Source: Bryobacterales bacterium
GTDB taxonomy: Bacteria; Acidobacteriota; Terriglobia; Bryobacterales; Bryobacteraceae
Length of the DNA stretch: 64,000 bases
Assembly: GCA_020852175.1 (NCBI GenBank)
Contig: JADZBH010000009.1
Location: 35,765-99,764 of the forward strand
Direction of reading: 5' to 3'
Part shown: piece by piece, positions 8,955 through 18,378 of the stretch
Layout of the letters: each line of letters begins with the position of its first letter
Numbering within the stretch: the stretch's first letter is position 1
The notes under the pieces: model-generated
The model's database searches: none
Told to the model about the DNA's origin: nothing
The model's input: only the letters and a program-made list of their open reading frames with translations
Program-made: the position numbers and the translations under genes

Positions 8955-9314
8955 ATGAAATACGTTGATGGGTTTCTCGTTCCCGTTGCCAGGAAGAATC
9001 TGGCCGCCTACGCCAAGGTGTCCAAAGTGGCAGGCAAGGTGTGGCGCGAACTGGGCGCGTTGGAATATCGCGAGTGCGTGGGGGAGGACATGAACGTTCC
9101 TGGGTTGACGGGTTTTCCCGGCACCTTGCAGGTGAAGCGCGGCGAGGTGGTGGTGTTTTCGTGGATCACCTTCAAGTCGCGAGCCCACCGCGACCGCGTG
9201 AACAAGAAGGTGATGGCAGACCCGAGGGTGAAGGCCCTGTGCAATCCCAAGAAGCCGGTGTTCGACTTCACCCGGATGGTGTATGGGGGCTTCGAGGTGT
9301 TCGTCGACGAGTAG
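8955..9314 (+). CDS. DUF1428 (YbaA-like) protein
   Basis: A 119-residue cytoplasmic protein that opens with KYVDGFLVPV and contains VVVFSWITFKSRAHRDRVN and a C-terminal MVYGGFEVFV. This is the pattern of the DUF1428 family, a dimeric alpha/beta-barrel (ferredoxin-like) fold exemplified by E. coli YbaA. The family's function is not known. It stands alone, with its own leaderless-type promoter, and faces the DUF1501 gene tail to tail with a 2-bp gap. Confidence 0.9.
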   Translation: MKYVDGFLVPVARKNLAAYAKVSKVAGKVWRELGALEYRECVGEDMNVPGLTGFPGTLQVKRGEVVVFSWITFKSRAHRDRVNKKVMADPRVKALCNPKKPVFDFTRMVYGGFEVFVDE

Positions 9315-9316
9315 GT

Positions 9317-10711
9317 TTAAGCCACCAGGTCGCGAATCACGTTGCCACCGACGTCGGTCAGGCGGAAGTCGCGGCCGGAGTGCCTATAGGTGAGCTTGGT
9401 GTGGTCAAGGCCCATCTGGTTCAGGACGGTGGCCTGCAAGTCGTGCGGATGAACGGGCTTTTCAACGGCCTGGAAGCCGAAGTCGTCGGTGGCGCCATAG
9501 GCGAATCCACCTTTGAACCCGCCGCCGGCGACGACACTGGAGAAGCCGTGATTGTTGTGGTCACGGCCGTTGTGGATGCGTGCGACGGCTGAAACCTCGA
9601 CGCTCGGCGTGCGGCCGAACTCTCCGCTGATGATGACAATGGTCTCCTTCAGCAGTCCGCTCGCCTTCAGATCGTGGAGAAGCGCGCCCATGGGCCCGTC
9701 GCTTGTGCCGGCCAGCCGGGCGTGGTCCAGAATGTCGTCGTGGGAGTCCCAGGGCTGCTGGTTGCCGTAATAGACCTGCACCATGCGCACGCCCCGTTCC
9801 ACCAGACGGCGGGCAATCAGGCAGCCGCGGGCGAAATCGCCCGTGCCGTAGCGTTCCCGCGTGGTTTCGAGCTCCTTGGTCAGGTCGAAGGCGTCGGTGG
9901 CTTCGGCCTGCATCCGGTAGGCAACCTCCATGGTGGCGATCCGGGCTTCCAACTGCGGATCGGCGCCTTCGTGTGCCATGTGCCCTTTGTTGATGGCGTG
10001 CATCAGATCGAGCTGGCGGCGCTGCTCGTCACCGGAAATATCGCGGTTGCGAAGGTGCTGGATCAGCTTCTCCGGCACGCTCTCGTTGTTCGGCAGGTGC
10101 ACGCCCTGGTGGATGCCGGGCAGGTAGCCGTTGGACCACAACTGGGGCCCGATGACGGGCAATCCAGGGCACAGCACGACGTAGCCGGGCAGGTTCTGAT
10201 TCTCCGTGCCCAGTCCATAGGTGAGCCAGGCGCCCATCGACGGGTGGCCGGCGATCTGGTGGCCCGTGTTCAAACGCAGCAGCGAAGGTTCATGGTTAGG
10301 CCGCTCGACGTGCATGGAGCGGATCACGCAGAGATCGTCGGCGTGCTCGCCGAGTTTGGAGAAGATTTCGCTGATTTCCAGCCCCGAAGCTCCGCAACGC
10401 TTGAACTCGAAGGGCGACTTGAGCAGCGTGCCCGTCTTCCGTTCCGTCTTCAGGTTGCCCGACGGCGCCAGCGTGCCGTGATACTTCGTCAGCATGGGCT
10501 TGGGATCGAAGGTGTCCACCTGCGATGGGCCGCCATTCAGAAACAGAAAAATGACGTGCTTGGCCTTGGCCGGGAAGTGGGGCTGGCGCGGCACCAGCAT
10601 GCCTTCGCCGCCGGCGGTCTTGGCGGCCGGCGCGGCCATCAGGGCGTTCATCGACATGGCGCCGAAACCGGCGCCGAGGGTGCGAAGCAGTTCACGTCGA
10701 TTGGTATTCAT
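9317..10711 (-). CDS. DUF1501 domain-containing, Tat-exported protein
   Basis: A 464-residue alkaline-phosphatase/sulfatase-fold protein of the DUF1501 family. The N-terminus carries a twin-arginine signal (NRRELLRTLGAG). The body has HVIFLFLNGGPSQVDTFDPKP and the late metal-site segment ISGEFGRTPSVE and GRDHNNHGFSSV, all standard for the family. In Planctomycetes, Verrucomicrobia and Acidobacteria these genes regularly follow a cytochrome/DUF1549/DUF1553 gene, as here with a 14-bp gap. The pair is thought to act on exported polysaccharide or similar polymers, but no reaction is proven. Confidence 0.9.
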   Translation of the reverse strand: MNTNRRELLRTLGAGFGAMSMNALMAAPAAKTAGGEGMLVPRQPHFPAKAKHVIFLFLNGGPSQVDTFDPKPMLTKYHGTLAPSGNLKTERKTGTLLKSPFEFKRCGASGLEISEIFSKLGEHADDLCVIRSMHVERPNHEPSLLRLNTGHQIAGHPSMGAWLTYGLGTENQNLPGYVVLCPGLPVIGPQLWSNGYLPGIHQGVHLPNNESVPEKLIQHLRNRDISGDEQRRQLDLMHAINKGHMAHEGADPQLEARIATMEVAYRMQAEATDAFDLTKELETTRERYGTGDFARGCLIARRLVERGVRMVQVYYGNQQPWDSHDDILDHARLAGTSDGPMGALLHDLKASGLLKETIVIISGEFGRTPSVEVSAVARIHNGRDHNNHGFSSVVAGGGFKGGFAYGATDDFGFQAVEKPVHPHDLQATVLNQMGLDHTKLTYRHSGRDFRLTDVGGNVIRDLVA

Positions 10712-10725
10712 CGTTGCGGTGCCCT

Positions 10726-13329
10726 CTAGTTCACGAACAACAGCTCATTGGAGCCCAGCAGCGCCTGGGCGTAGCGGGGCCATGTGCCGCCGGGCGTTTG
10801 CAAATACTTCAGCCCCAATTGAATCTCGTCCCTGGCCGCCTCGCGCTGAAACAAAACGCGGTAGACGGCGCGGATGCGCCCGGCGTCGTCCGGGGCGGCG
10901 GCGGAGACGCGCGCCGACAGCGCCTTGGCGCGCGCTTGAATAAACTCGCTGTTCAGAAAGAACAACTGCTGCAGCGGCGTGGCCGTCTGGATGCGCTGCT
11001 CGGTGGTGGCCACCGGGTTCGGAAAGTCAAACAGCGCCAGCGTGCCGTCCAGCTTCCGGCGGCTGACCGATCCGTACACGGTGCGGCGGCGGCTGGAAGC
11101 ATCGGCGATCTGTTCCGGCTTGCCGCCAGGGGTTTCGTCGAGATCGCCCGCGACGTACAGCAGCGTATCGCGCAGGGGCTCCGCGTCCAGGCGGCGGCGC
11201 GCCCAGTGCCACACCATGGCGTTGCCCGGGTCTTTTGTCATGTTCGGTTCCGCGGTTTGCGAACTGAGCCGGTAGGCCGCGCTCAATACGATCTCGCGAT
11301 GAAGCGCCTTCAGCGACCAGCCTTGCTCCATGAGACGGGCGGCGAGATAGTCGAGCAGTTCGGGATTCGTGGGCTTCTCGCCCAGTTGTCCGAAGTTGCT
11401 CGGGCTGCCCACCAGGCCGCGTCCGAAATGCTCCAGCCAGACGCGGTTCGCCATGACGCGGGCCGTGAGCGGATTCGAGCTGCTGGCGATGGCTTCGGCC
11501 AGTTCCAGACGTCCGCTGCCCTTGGTGAACGGCGGCGGCTCGCCATCGCACAACACGGACAGGAAGCGGCGCGGCGCCTCTTCGCCCAGGTTGTCCCGGT
11601 TTCCCTTGATCTCGACGCGAATGTCCTTCGGTGTCTCCACGTCGGAGACCGTCTGATAGAACGGATACATCTCCGGGATGGCTTTCTTCAGACGCTCGGA
11701 TTCGGCGCGCAACTGGTTGGCGTAGCCGAGATAGGCGGGGGCAAGCCAGCGGTCGAGCTTGGCGTCCTTGTAATAAAAAACACCGGAGTCCGCCTTGCCC
11801 ACGCGCGACGGCTGAAAAAAGTCGCGCCACAGGTAGAAATCGTCGCGCGCGAGCGACTTCACCTCGATCACGCGCACGCTGGTGTCGTCGGTCTTGCCGC
11901 CCAGCGCGATCATGTTCTCGCGGTCGATCCGTTTTTTCTCCTCGAACACTCCGGCCACCTTGGCCTGAAACGCGGCATCGTCAAACGCCGCGCTCTTCCA
12001 ATCCTTCAAAAACGGGTGTTCCAGTTTCGGCTGGTTCAGATAGGTCTTCAAACGCTCCAGCGTTTCGGCGTCCAGCGAGGCGCCGGCCGCCCCGCCTCTG
12101 GCGGCTTCCAAATACCGTGCCGTCCGGGTGGCGAGAATCAGAGCCAGTTGCGAGGCCTGGCCGTCGAGATACTCGTCCAGCTTCTTCTTTTGCTCATCCG
12201 AGGCCGCCTTGCGGCGGTCATACTCCTTCACGGTCGCGGCGGGCGCCAGAGGATAGGTGTCCAGCTTCGTCGAGCGGAACACGCCGAGCAGGGAGTAGTA
12301 ATCCTTCGTGGGAATGGGGTCGAATTTGTGGTCGTGACACTGCGCGCAGGCCACGGTCAGTCCCAGCAATCCGCGGCTCAGAGCGTCCACGCGGTCGTCC
12401 TGCTGCTCGGGACTGAGCGAGAAAAAACCAAGCCCGCCAATGTAACGTTCCTTGTTCTGGGGGTCGAACAGGTCGCCGGCGATTTGCGCTTTCAGAAAGC
12501 GGTCATAGGGCATATCCGCGTTCATCGCCTGAATCACCCAGTCGCGGTAACGCCAGGCGTTCGGATACGGCGCGTCCTCGGTGGAGCTGTACTTTTCGTC
12601 GGCGTAGCGGGCCACGTCCAGCCAGTGCCGGCCCCAACGTTCGCCGTAACGAGGCGAGGCGAGCAAACGGTCCACCACCTTGTCATAGGCGTCCGGCGAC
12701 TTGTCGGCGGTGAACGCCTTCACCTCGGCCTCGGTGGGCGGCAATCCGGTGAGGTCGAAACTGGCGCGGCGCAGGAGCGTGCGGCGGCTGGCCTCGGCGA
12801 CGGGCTTCAGACCTTCGCGGTCCATCGCCGCCAGCAGGAACCGGTCGATGCCGGTCTTGGGCCAGGTTTTGTCCTTCACGGCGGGCGGGGCGGGCTTTTT
12901 CACGGGGCGGAAGCTCCACCAGGCGCGCTGCCCGGCGGTGATCCTGTAGCCGTCGGCTTTCGCCTCGGCCTTGTGCGATGGCCACGCGGCGCCATCCTTC
13001 ACCCAGTGGGCCAGCAGTTCGATGTCGGCTTCCGGCATCTTGCCCGACGGCGGCATTTTCAGATTGCCGTGCGTGTGGCGGATGGCCTGAATCAGAAGGC
13101 TCTGGCCGGGATCGCCGGCTTTGATCGCCGGGCCGGATTTGCCACCTTTCAGGGCCTCTTCGCGCGAGGTCAGCGACAGTCCGCCCATCTTCGTTTGCGC
13201 ATGGCAGCCCAAACAATTTTTCGCCAGCAGCGGGCGCACCTTCATCTCGAAGAATTCGTCACCCTCCCCGGCGGAGAGGATGGAGGCAAAGACAAGGAAT
13301 CCCAGTACCCAGGAAAATCGGCCAAGCAT
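10726..13329 (-). CDS. Planctomycete-type cytochrome c + DUF1549 + DUF1553 protein
   Basis: The start at 13329 begins a good signal peptide (MLGRFSWVLGFLVFAS); upstream in-frame starts at 13347 and 13401 are possible but add non-hydrophobic residues. The protein is about 867 residues. The N-terminal PSCyt1 domain has a CLGCH haem site. DUF1549 follows, with RRASFDLTGLPPTEAEV and YGERWGRHWLDVARY, and then a second CAQCHDHKFDP haem-like motif. The C-terminal DUF1553 has RVMANRVWLEHFGRGLV and HREIVLSAAYR. It is transcribed ahead of the DUF1501 gene. Probably an exported redox-linked enzyme; function unproven. Confidence 0.9.
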   Translation of the reverse strand: MLGRFSWVLGFLVFASILSAGEGDEFFEMKVRPLLAKNCLGCHAQTKMGGLSLTSREEALKGGKSGPAIKAGDPGQSLLIQAIRHTHGNLKMPPSGKMPEADIELLAHWVKDGAAWPSHKAEAKADGYRITAGQRAWWSFRPVKKPAPPAVKDKTWPKTGIDRFLLAAMDREGLKPVAEASRRTLLRRASFDLTGLPPTEAEVKAFTADKSPDAYDKVVDRLLASPRYGERWGRHWLDVARYADEKYSSTEDAPYPNAWRYRDWVIQAMNADMPYDRFLKAQIAGDLFDPQNKERYIGGLGFFSLSPEQQDDRVDALSRGLLGLTVACAQCHDHKFDPIPTKDYYSLLGVFRSTKLDTYPLAPAATVKEYDRRKAASDEQKKKLDEYLDGQASQLALILATRTARYLEAARGGAAGASLDAETLERLKTYLNQPKLEHPFLKDWKSAAFDDAAFQAKVAGVFEEKKRIDRENMIALGGKTDDTSVRVIEVKSLARDDFYLWRDFFQPSRVGKADSGVFYYKDAKLDRWLAPAYLGYANQLRAESERLKKAIPEMYPFYQTVSDVETPKDIRVEIKGNRDNLGEEAPRRFLSVLCDGEPPPFTKGSGRLELAEAIASSSNPLTARVMANRVWLEHFGRGLVGSPSNFGQLGEKPTNPELLDYLAARLMEQGWSLKALHREIVLSAAYRLSSQTAEPNMTKDPGNAMVWHWARRRLDAEPLRDTLLYVAGDLDETPGGKPEQIADASSRRRTVYGSVSRRKLDGTLALFDFPNPVATTEQRIQTATPLQQLFFLNSEFIQARAKALSARVSAAAPDDAGRIRAVYRVLFQREAARDEIQLGLKYLQTPGGTWPRYAQALLGSNELLFVN

Positions 13330-13398
13330 AGCGCTAACTGCGGGCATTCTATCAAACGGTCCCGCGCGGGGCACGCCGGAGGTCTGGTCATGCGATGG

Positions 13399-13404
13399 CA
13401 TAAT
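13399..13404 (+). promoter_or_regulatory. Candidate -10 (CATAAT) for the P1B-ATPase/SPFH operon
   Basis: CATAAT lies 17 nt before the ATG at 13422, so the predicted leader would be about 11 nt. No -35 consensus is evident and no ribosome site precedes 13422. A second in-frame ATG at 13476 has GAGGAG just before it. Confidence 0.3.
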
Positions 13405-13421
13405 GAATCGGTCGCGGCATC

Positions 13422-16400
13422 ATGCATCAACACCGCCTGGAACTGCACACCGTCACAAGCCCTCGCGAGGAGCGGATGGAACGTGTGCGCTATTTCGGCT
13501 TTGCCGGCATCGTCGGCCTGCTGCTGCTGTTGAACCTGACGGGTGTCTATCGCGAAGTGGCCGGCATCGACACGGCGGCCATCCTTACGGTGCTCGCCGG
13601 CTACCGGACCTTTTATAACGCCATCGCCGGGTTGCTGGACCGCACCATCTCGGCCGACCTGGCCATCTGCATCGCCGTGATCGCCGCGCTGAGCATCGGC
13701 GAATACCTGGCCGCCGCCGAGGCCATGTTCATCATGTTGGTGGGCGAGGGGTTGGAAGGCTACGCGGCCAAGCGGACCTCGCGGGCGATTCAACAGTTCG
13801 TCGAGCAACTGCCGCGGCGGGCGCGCCTGCTGCGCGACGGCGAGGAGACCGAGGTGGACGCGGCGGCGCTGCTGCCCGGAGACCTGATCGTGGTTCGCGC
13901 CGGCGAACGGCTGGCCGCCGATGGCGTGATCGGCGAAGGCACGAGCGCGTTGAACGAGGCCAGCATCACCGGCGAATCGCTGCCCCGCGACAAAAGCGCC
14001 GGCGACGAGGTGTTCATGGGCACGCTCAACGGCGAAGGGCTGTTGAAGGTGCGCGTGACCCGCGCCGGAGAAGACACCACGCTGGCGCGCGTGATCCAGC
14101 TTGTCGAGCGCGCCCGCGAGAACAAAGCGCCGGTGGAACGCCTGGCGGACCGCTTCGCGAAATACTTCGTGCCCGCTCTGCTGCTGGTGGCGGCGGCGAC
14201 CTTCTACTTCACACGCGACTGGCTGCGGACCGTCTCCGTGTTGATTGTCGGCTGCCCGTGCGCGCTGATTCTGGCCACTCCCACCGCCATGGTGGCGGCC
14301 ATCGGCGGACTGGCGCGCCGCGGCATTCTGGTGCGCGGCGGCAACGTGCTGCAGGAGGCCGCCCGTCTGGACACGATTCTGTTCGACAAGACGGGCACGG
14401 TGACCGAAGGGCGGTTCGAGGTGTTGCAACTGCTGCCGCACGGCGTCAGCGAGGAGGAGTTGCTGCGGTTGGCGGCGGCGGCCGAGCGCGGCTCCGATCA
14501 TGTGCTGGCGCGCGTGATTGTCGACGCGGCGCGGGACCGGGGCATCCTGCCGCCCGAACCCGATTCGGCGCGCATCGCCGCCGGACGCGGGGCTGAGTGC
14601 GTGCTCGACGGCCGCGTGATTCGCGCCGGGAATCCCGCGTTCCTGCAGGAGGCTGGCGTGATCACGCCGCCCGAAGCTCTGGAGGAGGCCGACCGCCTGG
14701 GCGCGACGGCCGTCCTGGTGGCCGCCGGGAACCGGTACGCCGGCGCCATCCTGCTGCGCGACCGTGTACGTCCGGGCGTGCATGAGGCCGTGCATGCTTT
14801 GGAAGACCTGGAGATCGGCCAGATCGTCATGCTCACCGGCGACCGCCGCCGCGCCGCCGAGGCCATCGCGCGCGAGGCCGGCATCGTCATCGTCGAAAGC
14901 GAACTGCTGCCCGAACAAAAGCTCGACCGCGTCCGGCTGTGGATGGCCCAGGGCAAGGTGGTGGGCATGGTGGGCGACGGCGTGAACGACGCGCCGGCCC
15001 TGGCCGCCGCGCACGTCGGCATCGCCGTGCAGGGCGCCAGCGACATCAGCGCCGAGGCCGCCGGCGTGGTCTATCTCGGCCACTCGCTCGACCAGTTGCC
15101 CAAGCTGATCGAAGTCAGCCGCAAGGCCGTCGCCATAGTCTGGCAAAGCATTCTCGTGTTCGCCGTGGGCGTGAACGCACTGGCGATTCTGCTGGCCTCC
15201 ACGGGACGTCTGGGGCCGCTGGGTGCGGCCTTCACGCACCAGATCGGTTCGTTTCTGGTGATGTTGAATGCCCTGCGGCTGCTGGAGGTGGAAGACCGCG
15301 GCCTGGGCAGGTGGCGGCGGCGGATCGCGGCGGCGCTGGGGTCCGGCTGGCCGCGCCTGCTGGGCTTTCGCGCCAAACTGTGGATCTCGCGGCTGGAACC
15401 GGGGCTGTGGTTCCTCCATCTGCTGGAACACCGCGCACGCTATTACAAGCCGGCGGCGTTCGCCGCTGCCGTGCTGGCGCTGGCGAACGGTTTTTACATG
15501 CTGAGGCCGGACGAGGTGGGCGTCATCGAGCGCTTCGGCCGCAAGGTGCTGCCGCATCGCGAACCCGGCCTGCACTACAAGCTGCCGTGGCCCATCGAAA
15601 CGTTGACGCGCGTACAGGCGCGGCGCGTGCGCGTGGTCGAGATTGGTTTCCGCTCCACGAACACTTACACCGAACAGTTCGAACCGGCAGCGTATGAATG
15701 GAACGTGCAGCACCGTTCGGGACGGTTCCAGCGGCGGCCCGAGGAATCGCTCATGCTGTCGGGCGACCAGAACATGACGGAGTTAACGGCGGTGGTGCAC
15801 TACCGGCTGGCGCGCCCAGAGGATTTTCTTTTTTTGCAACTGGATGGCGAAGCGGTGGTCCGTACGGCATCGGAGAGCGTGCTGCAAGGCGTCATCTCCT
15901 CCTCGCCGCTGGACGAGGCGCTGACGGTGAGCCGCCGCGGGCTGGAGGATCGCGCCCGGCGCGAGTTGCAGCAGCGGCTGGATCGTTACCGGACCGGCGT
16001 GGAGGTGTTGCAGGTGAAACTGCTGGATGTGCATCCGTCGGTGGAGGTGGTGGACGCCTTTCGCGGCGTCTCGGGCGCCTACGAGGAGAAGAACCGCCTG
16101 ATCAACGAGGCCGAGGGCTACCGCAATGAGCAGGTGGCGCTGGCTCGCGGCCGCGCGGCGGCAAGCCTGCGTACAGCGCAAGGCTATTCGGCGAGCCGGA
16201 AGGCGCGCGCGGCGGGCGACGCCAGCCGGTTCACGCAATTTGAATCGGCCTACCGCGTTTCGCCCGGCACCACCGGGACCAGGCTCTACCTGGAAACGAT
16301 GGAACAGATTCTGCCCGGAAAGAAAAAAATGATTGTCGATGCCACGAAAGCGCGGCGGCACCTGATGCTGATCGACGACGGCGCTGTGCTCAGTCCGGCG

Positions 16401-16460
16401 GGCGCGACGCCCGCGCCGTCCGCCGCGCCCGTGCGCATTCCGCAGGAGGATGAGCCATGA
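13422..16460 (+). CDS. P1B-type metal-transporting ATPase fused to an HflK-like SPFH domain
   Basis: A 1012-residue fusion. Residues 1-635 are a P1B ATPase with no N-terminal HMA domain: about four helices, actuator TGES (183-186), metal-site CPC (278-280), phosphorylation DKTGT (322-326), TGD (472-474) and GDGVND (518-523), then final helices with H606-Q-I-G-S and NALRLL. In the nucleotide domain the usual HP pair is H360-V361. After a linker, a new membrane helix (about 673-693) leads into an HflK-type SPFH domain (RPDEVGVIERFG, PGLHYKLPWPIE, SGDQNM, C-terminal MLIDD). The frame is continuous and the coding character is even, so this is a real fusion. The metal is unknown; a soft or transition metal is likely from CPC. 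The start could be 13476. The gene overlaps the next by ATGA. Confidence 0.92.
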   Translation: MHQHRLELHTVTSPREERMERVRYFGFAGIVGLLLLLNLTGVYREVAGIDTAAILTVLAGYRTFYNAIAGLLDRTISADLAICIAVIAALSIGEYLAAAEAMFIMLVGEGLEGYAAKRTSRAIQQFVEQLPRRARLLRDGEETEVDAAALLPGDLIVVRAGERLAADGVIGEGTSALNEASITGESLPRDKSAGDEVFMGTLNGEGLLKVRVTRAGEDTTLARVIQLVERARENKAPVERLADRFAKYFVPALLLVAAATFYFTRDWLRTVSVLIVGCPCALILATPTAMVAAIGGLARRGILVRGGNVLQEAARLDTILFDKTGTVTEGRFEVLQLLPHGVSEEELLRLAAAAERGSDHVLARVIVDAARDRGILPPEPDSARIAAGRGAECVLDGRVIRAGNPAFLQEAGVITPPEALEEADRLGATAVLVAAGNRYAGAILLRDRVRPGVHEAVHALEDLEIGQIVMLTGDRRRAAEAIAREAGIVIVESELLPEQKLDRVRLWMAQGKVVGMVGDGVNDAPALAAAHVGIAVQGASDISAEAAGVVYLGHSLDQLPKLIEVSRKAVAIVWQSILVFAVGVNALAILLASTGRLGPLGAAFTHQIGSFLVMLNALRLLEVEDRGLGRWRRRIAAALGSGWPRLLGFRAKLWISRLEPGLWFLHLLEHRARYYKPAAFAAAVLALANGFYMLRPDEVGVIERFGRKVLPHREPGLHYKLPWPIETLTRVQARRVRVVEIGFRSTNTYTEQFEPAAYEWNVQHRSGRFQRRPEESLMLSGDQNMTELTAVVHYRLARPEDFLFLQLDGEAVVRTASESVLQGVISSSPLDEALTVSRRGLEDRARRELQQRLDRYRTGVEVLQVKLLDVHPSVEVVDAFRGVSGAYEEKNRLINEAEGYRNEQVALARGRAAASLRTAQGYSASRKARAAGDASRFTQFESAYRVSPGTTGTRLYLETMEQILPGKKKMIVDATKARRHLMLIDDGAVLSPAGATPAPSAAPVRIPQEDEP

Positions 16461-17347
16461 TTCCCGAACGCTTCCATAAATTTATTCCCGCCGGGCTGGG
16501 CCTGCTGGTTCTGTTGTTGCTGTGGCAAACCTTCTATGCCGTGCGCGAAACCGAGTTCGTGCTGGTGACCCAGTTCGGCCGCCCGGTGTACACGGCGGCC
16601 GATGCCGGCCTGCACATGAAGTGGTTCTTCCAGAGCGCCACCTTTTTCGACAGGCGCCTGCGCGTGTACAACCCAAGGCCGAGCGAGTTCCTGACCCGCG
16701 ACAAGAAGAACCTGGTGATTGAAAGTTATGTGGCCTGGCGGATCGACGATCCCAAGCGTTTCGTCGAGACCGTGGGGGATCCGCTGGCGGCCGAGATGCG
16801 GCTGCACGACATCGTGTGGAGCGGCTTGAGCGCGGCGCTTGGCACGCACGATCTGGAGACGATCGTCTCGGCGAATCCGGCGCAAGTGAAGGCGGGCGGA
16901 ATGCTGGACCAGCTTGCCGCGTCCACCGGACAAAGCGCGCTCGCCGGATATGGCATCCGCGTGGTGGACGTGCGCATCAAGCGGCTGAACCTGCCGGAAC
17001 AGAACAAGCAGAGCGTCTACGCCCGCATGCGGGCCGAACGGGAGCGGATCGCGCGGCAGTACCGCGCCGAGGGAGAGGAACAGGCTCTGAGCATCCGCGC
17101 CGATGCCGACCGGCAGCGCGACGAGATCGTTTCGGCCGCCTACAAGGAAGCCGAAAAGACCAAGGGCGAAGGCGACGCCGAGGCGACACGCGTCTACTCA
17201 CAGGCATACGCGAAGAACCCGCGCTTCTACAAACTGCTGCGCACGCTGGAGAGCTACAAGAAGATTTTCGACGATAAGACCACGGCCATCCTCGGTTCGG
17301 ATAGCGAACTGATGAAGGTGCTGATGCGGGGAGAGTCGGCGCAGTGA
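16457..17347 (+). CDS. HflC-like SPFH/Band 7 membrane protein
   Basis: A 296-residue protein with one N-terminal helix (about residues 9-27) and an SPFH domain that reads as HflC: AVRETEFVLVTQFGRPV, GLHMKWFFQSATFFDRRLRVYN and RDKKNLVIESYVAWRI. A long charged helix follows (MRAERERIARQYRAEGEEQA), which in HflC packs into the oligomer wall, then YKLLRTLESYKKIF near the end. In E. coli, HflK and HflC alternate in a large membrane cage around FtsH. Here the partner is fused to a metal ATPase and no FtsH gene is present. It overlaps both neighbours by 4 bp, giving tight translational coupling. Confidence 0.92.
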   Translation: MIPERFHKFIPAGLGLLVLLLLWQTFYAVRETEFVLVTQFGRPVYTAADAGLHMKWFFQSATFFDRRLRVYNPRPSEFLTRDKKNLVIESYVAWRIDDPKRFVETVGDPLAAEMRLHDIVWSGLSAALGTHDLETIVSANPAQVKAGGMLDQLAASTGQSALAGYGIRVVDVRIKRLNLPEQNKQSVYARMRAERERIARQYRAEGEEQALSIRADADRQRDEIVSAAYKEAEKTKGEGDAEATRVYSQAYAKNPRFYKLLRTLESYKKIFDDKTTAILGSDSELMKVLMRGESAQ

Positions 17348-18378
17348 ATCCGCCGGACAGACCGCACGGGCATTCGCACGGCCCCTGGCGCGGGCTGAGC
17401 CATGGCCACTCGCACGGGTTGCCGTCGATTTCCCTGCCCCGTTTGAATTGGAACTGGCTGCGCGAGGGCGGACGGCGGCGGTGGCTCGCGGCGGCGCTGG
17501 CCGTGTGGGTGTTGAGCGGTCTCTACATCGTGAGCGCCGACCAGCAGGCCGTGGTGACGCGCTTTGGCGCGGTGGTGGAGGCGCGCGTGATGCCGGGCAT
17601 TCACTATGCCCTGCCCTGGCCAGTGGACTCGGTGACGAAGCTGAAGGTCCGGCAGTACCAGCGTGCCGTGATCGGCGGCGAGGCGCCGGATGCGGTTCTG
17701 GGCCGGTTGCAGCCGCTGGCCTCGCAGTTCCTGACGGGCGACCAGAATATTCTTCATTTGCGCGTGGTGGCGCAGTACTCGGTGGCCGTCCCCGCCGACT
17801 ATCTGTACCGCAGCGCCGCCGTGGCGCAGTTGACCGGCGCCGCCGTGGAAAGCGAACTGGCGCGGCGCGTGGCGCGGCGCACGGTGGATAGCGTGCTGAC
17901 GACGGAGAAGGCGGCGATTCAGGAGGAGGTGCGCGCGGGCGCGCAGAAGGTGCTGAACGGCTACGCGGCGGGCGTGCAACTGGCGAGCGTGAATATCGAG
18001 AGCGCCACGCCTCCGCCCGAGGCGGCCGATGCCTTCCGCGACGTGGCCAGCGCGCGCGCCGACTCGGCCCGCATCGTGAACGAAGCGCAGGGTTACGCGA
18101 ACGATGTCATTCCCAAGGCGCGCGGCGAGGCGCGGCAACTGCTGGAAGCGGCGGCGGCATACCGGTTGCGGAAAGCGAACGAGGCCGCCGGCGACGCGGC
18201 GCGCTTCTCGCAGGTGGCCGCCGAGTATGGCCGTGCGCCCGAGGTGAACGGGCGGCGTCTTTATGCCGAAGCCATGGAGGAGATTCTGCCCCGCATCCGG
18301 AAACTGATTGTCGACAGCCGCGGCAATCTGGATTTGACGATCATCCGCAACTCCGATGAGCGCAAGACCAAACCGTAA
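17344..18378 (+). CDS. HflK-like SPFH protein with His-rich N-terminus
   Basis: A 344-residue protein starting at GTG within the HflC stop. Residues 1-27 are rich in His (HGHSHG, then HGHSHG again), a pattern known from zinc and nickel binding proteins. One membrane helix follows (about 44-62), then an HflK-type SPFH domain: ADQQAVVTRFGAVVEARVMPGIHYALPWP, TGDQNILHLRVVAQYSV and a C-terminal coiled segment ending in RKLIVDSRGN. The His tail is probably cytoplasmic if the topology follows HflK type II orientation in reverse; this is uncertain. It is the second HflK-type protein in the operon, besides the ATPase fusion. Confidence 0.9.
   Translation: MNPPDRPHGHSHGPWRGLSHGHSHGLPSISLPRLNWNWLREGGRRRWLAAALAVWVLSGLYIVSADQQAVVTRFGAVVEARVMPGIHYALPWPVDSVTKLKVRQYQRAVIGGEAPDAVLGRLQPLASQFLTGDQNILHLRVVAQYSVAVPADYLYRSAAVAQLTGAAVESELARRVARRTVDSVLTTEKAAIQEEVRAGAQKVLNGYAAGVQLASVNIESATPPPEAADAFRDVASARADSARIVNEAQGYANDVIPKARGEARQLLEAAAAYRLRKANEAAGDAARFSQVAAEYGRAPEVNGRRLYAEAMEEILPRIRKLIVDSRGNLDLTIIRNSDERKTKP

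Noticed and set aside
13242..15713. Very long open frame on the minus strand opposite the metal ATPase (also 10714-13533 plus, 43002-45617 plus, 31242-33425 plus, 28636-31020 minus)
   Set aside because: These are antisense shadows of real genes in high-GC DNA: their translations are rich in His, Arg, Gln and Ala without domain motifs, while the opposite strand has complete family motifs.
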